Origin: Aplectana chamaeleonis
Taxonomy: Eukaryota > Nematoda > Chromadorea > Rhabditida > Cosmocercidae
Direction: 5' to 3'
Assembly: GCA_029168955.1 (NCBI GenBank)
Contig: JAPDOI010000886.1
Span: 1 to 64,000 of the forward strand
DNA length: 64,000 bases
Positions 45,661 through 55,738 of this stretch are shown here, in pieces. The position numbers and the translations under genes are program-made. The notes beneath the pieces were generated by a model, which saw only the letters and a program-made list of their open reading frames with translations, ran no database searches and had not been told where the DNA came from. Position 1 is the stretch's first letter; each line of letters opens with the position of its first letter.

Positions 45661-46290
45661 TTGCTGGTTACGATTTGCGGTTTACGGTGGTTTTATTGTA
45701 ATTACGTTTTACGATTTACGAAAACTGAAAATTCATTTACGCACACCCCTGATGGAAACCTGGCTTTTTGTTAGATTTCGTCTTCAATCGACAGCACCGT
45801 AGATTTTACGGGTGCGACGGTTTTTGTGATTTTTTTCTCGCTTCGGCATGCTTTATTTTTGTTTCTGACTTTTTAAATATTGCAAATTGGGGGTTTTTCT
45901 CACTGTGTGAGGCAAATTTGCCTTTTGTGCCCCGTTTTTGCATTTTTTTTTCAATTTTCAAGTAGAATTTTGAAAAAAAAACTTCGAAGCCCGTGCAAAC
46001 GGCTAGTTTTCCTCACGCACTAATAAAAGCCCTTATTTGCAATACTGTAAGAGTCAGAAACAAAAATAAAGCATAAGAAACAACAAAAAAATACAAAAAC
46101 CGTGTCTCTCCCAGAAAATCAGCTATGCTGTCGACCGATGACGAAATCTGACAAAGTCCCTGGTTTTCCACCATAGTTTTAGTGTGTCGACCGCATTCGC
46201 ACCATAGCCTTTTAACATTGCGGTAAATTGTACATATTCCGCAACGTTCAGTAGAAAAAATACTTTTCGGAGAAAAGTATTTGTTTTTAG

Positions 46291-46542
46291 TCACGGTGAG
46301 AGATTGCGCCTTCTACAAGGTAATAACCGGATCCACTCCCTGCGTTGGCCTCCTTTCAGACAGGAGTAATTTTTTTTGCAAGAAAATCACCATCAAATAT
46401 GTTGTAACCACAAACAAGAGGTTTTTCTATGAATTGTGGCCGTAGGCAATAATTATATTTTTTGTCGAAAATCCATCTTTTTTCAGGAGAGCACTACCAT
46501 CAGACTTTGAAACAGATCAACGAAAAGGAGAAGAGTCTCTGA
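46291..46542 (+). CDS. candidate last two exons of an unknown gene
   Basis: Acceptor TTGTTTTTAG ends at 46,290. A 29-nt exon (46,291-46,319) is followed by a strong donor, AAG/GTAATA. A second acceptor, CTTTTTTCAG, ends at 46,486. Joining the two gives a continuous phase: HGERLRLLQG then EHYHQTLKQINEKEKSL and TGA at 46,540-46,542. The product looks like the charged, helical C-terminus of a protein. Another frame of the second exon is also open to 46,596. The upstream exons would lie left of the split Tc1-type element, possibly the candidates at 37.4 kb. Two consecutive well-formed splice sites make this better than chance, but the exon is very short. Confidence 0.33.
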
Positions 46543-46785
46543 TATTCCCGCTAACGTTGCGACTAGTAGTTTTCCTTCGTGCGATTTTACGATAATTTCT
46601 TGCATCTTGGCTGTCTTCTGTCGTAGTGATCGTTGGAACCGTGCAGCAAAGAAATCTGACCTTCTCTGTTAATACGATGAAAAGGCATCAGTCATCTGCA
46701 CTGTTGGAGGTCAGTCAGACTCACTCAACACAGCGCGCAGCTCGACTCTAATTAATCCCATAAAGAACTCCTTTGTAAAGGGCAC

Positions 46786-47325
46786 GTGGACAGCTGTGAG
46801 AACAGAATAATGCTTTCTTGGCCAAGGGTAGCGAGTACTAAGTTTTCCATTTCAGAAAATCAAGTCCATGTACTTTTCCACATTACTTGTACAGTCCACG
46901 GCAACGAAAAGGGGCCATTGTGTGGTTGCGTCTTTTTAATTTTCACTGAATTTTCAAGGAGGATTATCGGGAGCATTATAAACGCTTACTTTCCCCCTTA
47001 CACAAACATTAGTTATGTACCTATAGTCTTTATCACGGACACCTGCAGGACTTGCCAGACAAATTATTTTTGTCTGTCGTTTCCATTTTTCGTAATTTTT
47101 CTTTTTATTTTCTCGTTATTCCGGCGTGTGTCCATGGTAAAAACCTGGTATATTGGTATGTGGTGGAGGAAAAACTTACCATTTATCAACTTTTCCGGGG
47201 CTTTGTTTTTCTTCAAAAATCAGGAAAAAATTACAACTTTGCCGTCGATTATGCCGCAATCTACAGTATGCTTAGTGGAAATACGCGACCGCACAACCGC
47301 TTTTTTCCATTGCCAAGCACGGTAG
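46786..47325 (+). CDS. 180-codon open frame, hydrophobic, unassigned
   Basis: No family recognised. The frame is open for 179 residues to TAG at about 47,323. It includes a strongly hydrophobic, phenylalanine-rich stretch around residues 85-115 (FPFFVIFLFIFSLF) that could be a membrane segment. A competing plus frame, 47,052-47,387, reads KSGKNYNFAVDYAAIYSML and is equally protein-like. An acceptor-like CCATTTCAG lies at 46,848-46,856 inside the first. AT-rich composition explains many hydrophobic codons. Confidence 0.22.
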   Translation: MDSCENRIMLSWPRVASTKFSISENQVHVLFHITCTVHGNEKGPLCGCVFLIFTEFSRRIIGSIINAYFPPYTNISYVPIVFITDTCRTCQTNYFCLSFPFFVIFLFIFSLFRRVSMVKTWYIGMWWRKNLPFINFSGALFFFKNQEKITTLPSIMPQSTVCLVEIRDRTTAFFHCQAR

Positions 47326-47387
47326 TTAGTATGCCTTTCTACATTATGGAGATGCTCTCTAAGAAGAGAGTGTTCTTTTTAGGATGA

Positions 47388-48058
47388 GTTTTTCAGTCCT
47401 TTTCGAGTAGTACATAGTTCAAACTCTGCTTCATTTTGGCAATCATTCATTGTGCCCAACACTAAAGTCTCTGTAAAACTTTTATATCTTCGAAGCTTTA
47501 ATAGCATCCGCTAGCATATTCAAAACATCTAGCAGGTGTATCTCAGCATTCCGCCTTTCCTTCGGGTCGTTTACACAGTGGGTGCTTGAGAACTATTCCT
47601 TGGCTCCTCCGGAATCATATTGTGAAGTTCCTGAGTCTAGGAAATCTATTTGATCCGAATAGGCCCGTTGCGCTTTTCGCAGCTTCATTTGGCCTCTGAA
47701 AGGGGTGAATTACATTTCCGGCTAAGCAATTCGTCGAGACTTCAAATCAGAATACTGTGGTCAGAGATTAGCGAGAAAACGCGAATCGCAGCGACTTTTG
47801 CAGATTGACTGAAATATATGTACTATGACACTCCGAAAACTTTCCGCTACTGCATACTTCCGGTTGCAATGAGATTCTCTTGAGAGATTTAGGCAATCTG
47901 CGGCATGTACGAAACTGATGGTTCATGGTCTCAGTTTTGCTACGAATCGTTGCATTCAATGTAATCTCTATGTTGTAGCCCCCAACCACCTGCCGTCGAT
48001 GTTGTCAAGTGTTGCTGTTCAGAAGCACCGCCTTGTCCTCATCTGATGCGCCTCGTTG
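47388..48058. other. no independent gene; continuation of a broken minus frame
   Basis: The minus frame of the fragment at 48,059-48,307 stays in register to 47,768 with two interruptions; see that entry. Otherwise nothing. Confidence 0.3.
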
Positions 48059-48307
48059 TCACTTCAAAGCCGTGCGCGCCTCATCTTCATCAAGAGCTCG
48101 CCAATCTGTTCCTAAAGGGCGGATGATCTTGCGCTCTTTGTTCCATAAGGGGCGCACATTTGCATGCGAAGGCCGTGGTGGCGCCATCGCCACGCCGTCT
48201 GATCGCCATTCGAACAACTGCTTCTCATTAACAACTGCTTTTTTTGTAGGATTTACTGCTGTCTTAATTAACAGGAAGATGTATAAAAATCTCTGTCTTG
48301 TGGCCTG
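48059..48307 (-). pseudogene. gene fragment with in-frame stops, unknown product
   Basis: Not recognised. About 83 codons are open to TGA at 48,059-48,061, with markedly protein-like content: PTKKAVVNEKQLFEWRSDGV, then ANVRPLWNKERKIIRPLG, then ALDEDEARTALK. After the TGA the same frame continues (RGASDEDKAVLLNSNT), meets a second stop, and stays open to 47,768. An uninterrupted register past two stops suggests former coding sequence on the minus strand. Its GC content is higher than that of its flanks. The competing plus frame (48,009-48,332) is Ser/Arg-rich and looks like a shadow. Confidence 0.38.
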
Positions 48308-48439
48308 TTATGGACGTTTCTGGAAGTCCTAAATATGAATTAACTTGGGTCAAACCCTTGCCAACTGCATACAAATCACATGTGTTGAAAACCGCCATGC
48401 TCAAGAAAAATTCCTGGGAAAAATCATATATACGACTCT

Positions 48440-48896
48440 TTAAAGACAGTGTTCACGATAATTTTCACTTCCATTATATCCACGGTTTACGGAAGGTCTG
48501 GCGCCCTATATAGCAAGGCATGCTTAAAAAAGACACGAAAGACGCGTTTTTGGGCCACAATAGGCCCTCTCTTGTTTACGTTGATTTTTGAGCGTGGGGG
48601 GAATAGACCGCTAGAAGGATTATACCTATCAGTGGAATGAAGCGATCAGCTCACTTGTCAGCACTTCATTCACTTGATCATTCCTGAGATCTGAGGCTCC
48701 ATTTGTTCATTCAGAGGGGGCGGATCTGGGGTACGAGGCGTGTCTGGAGCAGCAAAACGCTTATTTGCAGCCGTTATTTCACCGCTCCTGGCTCGTTTTC
48801 TACCGTTCTTTCGACACTGGGAGCCTAGGATCCTTCTCGCCTATCATTTCTCTGTGGAAAGTTAACGAGGATGATCATCGTGAACGCTGCCTTTAA
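48440..48896. mobile_element. TTAA-flanked short element, family 2, copy 3 (inverted)
   Basis: TTAA at 48,440-48,443 and 48,893-48,896. Left tip AGACAGTGTTCACGAT, right tip ATCATCGTGAACGCTGCCT. The interior is the reverse complement of the copies at 15.7 and 19.7 kb. Confidence 0.87.
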
Positions 48897-50905
48897 AGAG
48901 CAGCAGAATGTAGCTGACTGCCGAAACTCTTACTAGACCACGTAAGCCAATCAAAGGAAACTTTCACGCTTATCGTGAAAAACGAAAACTTTCACGATCA
49001 GCGTAAGTGTTTAAAAAAAACTAAACAGTCATAGCATGATTGTTTAGTTTGGCATGTTAGTCAAAAAACTGCGTCCTAGTAATTTAGAGCGATGGCGATT
49101 TTCCATTAAAGGCAGCATACACACTCGTAAATGTGGTTGAGATGACTGCGGGAGTAGAATGGTATGGATTATATCGCAACGCCTACGCATTTTGAAACAT
49201 GAAAGACGACCCACAATGCCGCTACACGAGTGAGAAGTTGGCCCCGCCCTGTCTTTCCCCGCCCCCTGTATTTGCCGTCCTCCTTCAAAACAGGGGTGCC
49301 GGGCCATTCCCGCCGTCGTTGATGTATGTGGTTATTTGTTATACTTATTGTACCACCCATGGTGCCTTTTTACTGAAACTCGTATTCGAGCGCGGTCAAG
49401 ACAATTTGAACAGCGAAAAGTCTCCTCGATCGAAGGGATGACCATGCCGTAAATACCGAAGTTTCTGGTCCGATGATAGATTCCTCCTCTTTCAGACGTT
49501 TCAAGTTTCATACCTTGAATGCAAATTCTAGCTAATACATCTATATCTACAGCTGAAGTCGTTAAACTTCAAAATTCTGAAATGAAGGGTTAGCAAGGAG
49601 GAAGGTAATCTTTATCACTGTTGGGGAATAAACTGCGGCAAAAAGCAAATCATAAATGGAGAATAAACTTGAAATTTTTTCCCCAAAAGTCCCCTACAAC
49701 GCGAAGGTTTCATTTTACTCCGAGGCTAAAATATAATACATAGCATGCGAGGATGCCCATGCTACTCTGTATATATGTATTATCGTAAACTGTTCACTAG
49801 ACCAAACCTGGATCTCGAAAATTTCTGTTTTCGGACGACTTCGGTACGATACGGTAAAAAAATATACACTGACTTTAACCTAGTGTACTCGTTCTTGAAA
49901 CAGTTAACTAATCTCCTATTAGTGTTCAGCTCCCTAAATACCTGGACAAGGTTCAAGCAAAGGCAGTAAATTTGTGGCTCACCCATCGTATTGAGCTTGT
50001 ACATAGCATAGGCATGTAGTATAGGCATCCTTGCAAGGTACTATATTTTGTTCCACTTCTTCCACGACGAAGTGAACCTCTCTGTCAGAACAACATCTTT
50101 ACAATCCCCGAACTCCGAAACTCCTTAGCATATTCCAAAAGATGAAATATTACACTATCGTTGAGAGAGATCATTTATCAAAATAACTAAGTTCTGGTAA
50201 CTGACAATTGACGAGATACGTACCTCGTTGCAATAGAAGGCATCAATCTCTCACATTGAAAAATTCTTAGCTACTTTTCAGCCCCAAAGGGAGCAAATGT
50301 TATCATTCAATCTTTCACAGAATATCGCATTCAGTGAAAATTATCTGAAACAACTCGATGGAGAAAATGTTCCCAACATTGCTTTGCTTTACTTGCGGGG
50401 TGAAGAGCGCATTGTAGCTGTAATATAGGGCAAAAGCATAGAAAAACCCCATTCTGTGATGCTCGTTTTTTTGCGTATGTGTGTGCAGAAGCTGAAATGC
50501 AAGCAAAAAGTTTGGCTTTTTTCTCCCCCTGCTATACGTGAAGACAGTATACCGCCCGCTTCAGGGTTGCATCTTCTTGTCATGATCGTAGATCGTTTTT
50601 GACCTAAATGGGAGCTTATCGAAATACCCGTATTGTCGAGATCTGTCCGGAATCGTAGAGTATACTTTGTCCCTTGGGTTTTTTCTTCATCGAGTCCATT
50701 TTCGACCTAGTCATTTTTTTTATTTTCATATTATACGATTTTCGAATATGTTCGAAATTCCAATTTTTCGACTTTTAAAATTGCCACAGAGTTGAATTAG
50801 ACTGTATTCGAAAAGTCGACCGCGAATATTCGAGTCAGAGCAATGCATATGGAAGAGACGCCCCTTATCATGAATACATGGTCCCCGCTATGCATTGTAA
50901 TCTCT
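48897..50905. other. no gene seen; small hairpin at 49,018-49,053
   Basis: AAACTAAACA pairs with TTGTTTAGTTT around a 12-nt loop at about 49,018-49,053. Nearby TTTCACGCTTATCGTGAAA (48,970-48,988) also pairs. TTCGAA-rich AT sequence lies at 50,730-50,840. Frames of 60-87 codons at 49.0-49.4 kb lack support. Confidence 0.35.
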
Positions 50906-51142
50906 GTCCGAATAGGATTGCACTCCCGCGCGGTAGGCGTGCGTGTGGAGCGGCCGTCACAAAGGCGTTATTTCGGGTGAGCATTCTCATGGCTGCAAAC
51001 AGCTTATTGGGAAATTATTCACCATTCATAAAGTACTCCTGATAATCGATTTTCAATTTCGAGAAATGCCTTCGCAACAGCAGTTCGACGCGCAGGTCGA
51101 CCGCTTGGGTGAACAAGACGTAACTTTCGGAATGACGTCAGG
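50906..51142. mobile_element. short inverted-repeat element, TCTGTCCGAAT family, copy 1
   Basis: Left TCTGTCCGAATAGGATTGCA and GGCGTGCGTGTGGAGCGGCCG match the start of 63,552-63,774. The right arm (GCCTTCGCAACAGCAG, TTTCGGAATGACG) is a decayed inverse. Confidence 0.65.
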
Positions 51143-52483
51143 CTCGATATAAACGTAAAGGGGCTATATCTATCAAACCTAGTTTTCAACAGGTCTTCCA
51201 AACTTTCCCAGGGATTATGAGCTCTCTAAGAAAAGGTCTCAAGAAAAATGTATAGTTCTCAGAGACTGCGGGGCTTCGATCTGTTCCCACGATTGATGAG
51301 TTGCCCGCATGTGGCCTCCGACCTCGTCAAAATACTTCGGCAGCAAAGCTTCACTACAATGCTCGCCGAAGCTATCATATCACACAGACATTTCCTCGAT
51401 ATTCTCATGAAGACCACGATTCTATGACGAAACCCACTCGTATGTACTCATTGGGAGTGCACCTCTTAAACTTTCTACGGTCTTTTTTGGCTTAGTTTCA
51501 GTATCTACAATTACCAGTTCGTAAATCGCAAAGGGTCGTACAGTCTCTTCGCAAAATTTAGTCTAATGAATCGATAGGCAGGGCTACGGAGGTAGATAGT
51601 CTAGTGTACACGAAACTCCGCCGAACGGTAGTGCTGGTAAACCGCAATGATCCCGCCTCGTCAATTCACTAGACTAGACTTCACAAAGAGAGCATACAAG
51701 CATCGCGCATCTCTTCTTCTCTCCTCTTCTCCTTTCTTTCTCTCTGCAGCACGCATCATTAGTGACAAGAATTTAAAATTTTTACAGAGTATAGCAATTA
51801 TCGCGACTCCAGTAAATCAGAAATTTCGGAGGATGAGTTTATGTGAAACACGGCTAAATAATGCAGTCTATAACATCGTGCTTGGTAAGCAACCTGAAAC
51901 AGAAAAGAACCCTTTATTACACTTACTGAACTATTGGTACCTATGTAGTTACTCAATGGAAAGCCTTTCGCACTATTTCACCAAACTGGTGGTATTGGAG
52001 ATAGCTGTGCTCTGCATAGCTTGCGTGCAAGACAACGATTTAGAAAAGAACTTTTTCCTTCTGCAATTATGGGGTTATTGAGAAGCGTCTTTCCCAAAAT
52101 GTCCTTCCGAACCAACCCTACTACGCATACTACTTGCGTGTCCACGATATCACTTTAGTGTTGAGAACGGACGGGGCTGCGACTGTAGACCGCCGCGCGC
52201 GAGTGAAACCTCGTTGGCCGGTGATATCGCCAACGCCGCACGGCCTGCCGCAATCACCGCACCTGGTCAATTCACCGACTAAATCTGATGCGGAGACAAT
52301 ACGTGCCATGCGTTTGTGTCGATTCATGGAGGTCTACTCGACCTATGACTCTGGTATCCAACAATCCACCTATCGACCTTCATTCATTATACTTCGTTCG
52401 CTTTTTCTATCCAAAGAATTATACCTCGTTTTGAAGGCAGTGTTTATCATAAAAACCGTTTCTTAAGCCTCTTTCACACTCGC
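51143..52483. other. no supportable gene; 144-codon plus frame at 51,647-52,081
   Basis: The plus frame at 51,647-52,081 contains RLNNAVYNIVLGKQPETEKN and a hydrophobic segment (LVVLEIAVLCIACV). An acceptor-like TCTCTCTGCAG at about 51,750 interrupts it. No family recognised, and the length is borderline for chance. Confidence 0.25.
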
Positions 52484-52598
52484 CCGACCGACGTCAGACG
52501 ATTCATTATCGAATGTGTAATATCTGTCTACCTTATCTTATCCATCTTATCTACCTTGACTTATCAGACTTGATAACGAGTCGTCCGACGTCGGCCGG
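52484..52598. repeat. small inverted repeat enclosing CTTATC words
   Basis: CCGACCGACGTCAGACGATT-type arm (52,484-52,510) and its inverse, GATAACGAGTCGTCCGACGT (52,572-52,598), match at 23 of 27 positions. The loop repeats TTATC/CTTATC (52,531-52,575). Confidence 0.6.
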
Positions 52599-54696
52599 CA
52601 AACTATCAAAGGGCTTTAGGTTTCAGGGTTTTTATTCCGGTTAGCCAACGTAGGGGAGATATTCAACTGCGTGTTTTGGTGCAGCGAAATTTTGACAAGT
52701 TAAGAACATTTTTGAGTTTTGAGCCTTCCAGGAAAGTGGGTTTCCATTGCGTTTCTTTAAACTAGAGCTCTTTGAAAACAAGAAAAACTCAATGTGCGTA
52801 GGAAAATATTTACGCAAGGAGTTTGCAGCCCATCGTCAACTGTTCCTTTCATTGGAGAACTCTTTTACGTTGTGGCCAGGCCGATTCGTACGATTTTCAC
52901 GCACTTATTAATAGTTTTTCGTCGTTACTCCTCTTTTTCTTACCCAAGGAGTACCCGAAGCTCACGTTCCCACCGCCTGCAGACAGAAACAAGGGTTGTT
53001 CAGACGTCTGTACGCGATTTTAGCAGTTAAATGAGGTTATACATATAGCCTAGGTCGCTCATTTTGAGCCGGTCGAAGCCAGGCTTATCGGGCTTATCAT
53101 GTCAAAATCTCCTAATCACTGTTGTATTTTGCCATGACCGACCGCTCCGCTGCTTACTTCGCCCGTACTCATCCGAGCAACCTTGGCTTAACCTAACCTA
53201 GCTCGAAGAAACAGGAATAGCAATACTCAGCGCCCCGAGTAATCCGCCTGCACGAAGATTGGACGAAAAAAGAAATTAAGAGTCTGGAAAAGACTCATGT
53301 TGAATATTCTTCAATCTTTACTGTCACTTACCGTTTCCGGCAAAGAAACCTTTGAGATAAGGGATTCGGCCTGTGTCTCCAACGCATTGAACTACAGACG
53401 AGAATGAGCCGACGGTGGTTTTTTTTTTGCACAGGTCCATGGAACTTTTTCTATAAGAACTTTCTCTGTGAAAGGTTTGACCGTTACTTTGGGTTAGATA
53501 CGCAAAGTATTGCCAAAAATGACCGAGCTTTAAACCATTTTCGAAATTCACCAAAAAATACATTGACAATGTGTACCATTAACAAAACGTATATAATTCC
53601 TTCGTGTTCGATGAATTGTCTTTACAATTTAACGTCCAAAAACTCCTATGAAAAATGAAAAAACTTTTTTTCCGACTCGCCGGTTGGGATATACACGGCC
53701 AGAACGGAAGAGATATGTACATATGCCTGTGTGAGCTCAAGTATGACCGTTTTGTCAGGCCCGGGAGCAATAAATTTTATGAGGTGGCGATTAACTTCCT
53801 CTAAGTCGACAAAGTTTCCCTTCTGCGGTCATAAACAACAGAAGAGAAAATTTATCGACTCTCGGGCTGATCGCTGCCTCATGAAACCAAGTTCTCCAGT
53901 ACGAGAAAGAGGGATGATTATTAGCCTATCGTCTGCTTCTAAGAATCTCGGTCAACTTTTTCTCTGAACGAATGCTGTTCACATCATTCATCCATCTGTC
54001 CGTCAACACCACATCACACCCAACCAATTAGCTGTAACCAGTTTTTGCTGATCGCAGTTTTGTAACAGTTATGATGACCAGCACGGCGCCATCCAGCCGC
54101 CGCCGCTGTGCCGCTGGCCCATTGGCTGCTGCGGCCGTTTTCCGGCTGCTTTTCGACGCAATAATTGTTAATTATAGCCCCACATGTTCTTAGTAGCGCA
54201 TCTCCATTGTTATCGACCGCATGTCGACCAATTCTGCCCGCTCACAGTCCTTATCTGTGCATCCAAATACATCCTTCACTCACTAATAGTAAGAGCCGTC
54301 ATCACAATCATCAAAGAGGTTTCCACGAGGTTTGTTTGTTGTTGTATCCTATGTATGTAATTCACGCGGACCGTTGAGTCGAGGCAGAAGAGTTTATATC
54401 CTAAGCAACTCGCCTTATCCTTTGTGTAAAAAAAAGTTCTTGCCTATGGATGTTAGTCAACAATATGGGGTTTCCGGAACTGATCGATTCCTGAGGGGTT
54501 GCGCCACACAACAGTTTATGCTGGAATAGTTTAGGTACATAGGTGTGCTCTTAGGGCTTTTACCAACTTGTGGGCTGGGATGAGCGTAATTCCGATTTCC
54601 GATGGTTTTTGGCTTTCCGATTTCCGAAAAAAAAAAGCTGAAAATTCGGAAGAAATTGGAAATTTCCACGGAATCAGACTTTTCTTCCTCAAATCC
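52599..54696. other. no gene seen; TTTCCGA words at 54,577-54,690
   Basis: GGGATGAGCGTAATTCCGAT followed by TTTCCGATGG and TTTCCGATTTCCG at 54,577-54,630 resembles the left arm of the hAT-like word elements with yet another word. The partner arm could be TTTCCAATTTCCGAC at 56,837-56,851. The rest shows nothing. Confidence 0.35.
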
Positions 54697-55250
54697 TTAA
54701 AGGCAGTGGTCGCGATAAAATATGCTTGTCGTCTTTTTCCCTCTGAACCCTTTTCTGTGTCTCGAGTAGTAGGACCTAAAAGAAAAAAACGCGAAAAAAC
54801 CACTGTTTTGGGCCAAATTTGAAGCCTGAACTTTCTTGTCCTTTGATGGTGGACGAGCCCACTCCACATCATCGGCACCGATGATCTCTATTATCAACAA
54901 CATCAGCTGGCTTGAAATTGAATTTCAATCAATGAATCTTCGGATTTATGTGCACATCTAGTCGAAAACGTTGACTGGAGAGCTTTCTTTCATTGCTCAA
55001 CTGTTTTATTGGGTAAATTTGCATTTATTTCTTCCTCTGAATGTCGATGATTTTTGACTGCTCGGCATGAGACTGCAATCTTTTTCGTCGGCGTTGTGCT
55101 CGTGTGCACGAATGGACTTCTATGGTCCTTAGAAACTCTGATTCAAGGCCGTTTATCACCGCGCTACCTTCATAGTTTTTCAGCTGTTTTCAATCTAAGC
55201 TGATTTTTGTAGTTTTTCGTTAACGTTTTTCATCGTGACCACTGCTTTTG
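54697..55250. mobile_element. TTAA-flanked short element, family 1, copy 2
   Basis: Left TTAAAGGCAGTGGTCGCGAT, right TTCATCGTGACCACTGCTTTTG. Aligns with 1,213-1,801. Its right end merges into the family-6 element. Confidence 0.83.
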
Positions 55251-55738
55251 AGGGCACAGGACACCCAAAAAAATAATTTTCAGATTTTATGCTTATCTTG
55301 GAGAGAGTCACACGCTGATCACAGTGGTATCTCCAAAATCCTCCAACACCCTCTTGGAACAGAGTTATGGCTCTTCAAAGATGCCTAGGTTTGGAGGGTG
55401 AAAATTTCGTGGACGAGTTGTCTCAGTCCTGTATTTCTCTTCGTTCGCAGTCGTTGCGCGAGAGCGAGTCAGGATAAGGAGATAGCCCAGGAATGAACTG
55501 AAGAACGACGAATTATTGAAATTCATCCATCTATCGATCCGCTATCGAGTCCGAAAATCTGTCAGGGGGCCGGGCCTGTGGTGGTGAGCGAAGGGGGTCG
55601 GGCCTGTGGTGGTCGCTTATATCTCGCTTATTTGGAGGAATTGAGATCTCGCATTTGGCACAGGTTATACAGGAGGGATCTTCTACACAAATACATGAAA
55701 ATCTCATAATTCATATCTGAGGGTGTACTGTGCCTTAA
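55246..55738. mobile_element. TTAA-type short element, family 6, copy 2
   Basis: Left GGGCACAGGACACCC and right GGGTGTACTGTGCCTTAA are inverted repeats. The GGGGTCGGGCCTGTGGTGGT block is a short tandem duplication at about 55,566-55,614. Confidence 0.75.

Larger units (their letters stand above)
38712..45751. mobile_element. large hAT-like element with TTTACGA word arms
   Basis: Tips CAGGGATGTGCGTAA and TTACGCACACCCCTG, with 8-bp flanks GTGGAAAC (38,704-38,711) and ATGGAAAC (45,752-45,759). Both arms carry repeats of TTTACGATTTACG in the same plus-strand orientation (38,735-38,800 and 45,670-45,725). CAGGG tips and 8-bp duplication are hAT hallmarks. The 7.04-kb body is mostly later insertions. 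No transposase is recognisable. Confidence 0.78.
38645..46230. mobile_element. Tc1-type palindromic element split by a 7-kb insertion
   Basis: Left arm TACAGTTTACCGCAATG through GGTCGACACACTAAAACTA (38,643-38,698); right arm is the inverse at 46,165-46,232. TA flanks both outer ends (38,643-38,644 and 46,231-46,232). Removing the hAT-like insertion leaves about 538 bp whose two halves fold on each other (compare 45,760-45,905 with 46,070-46,190). Tips beginning CAG inside TA suggest the Tc1/mariner group; this is inferred, as there is no transposase. Confidence 0.8.
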
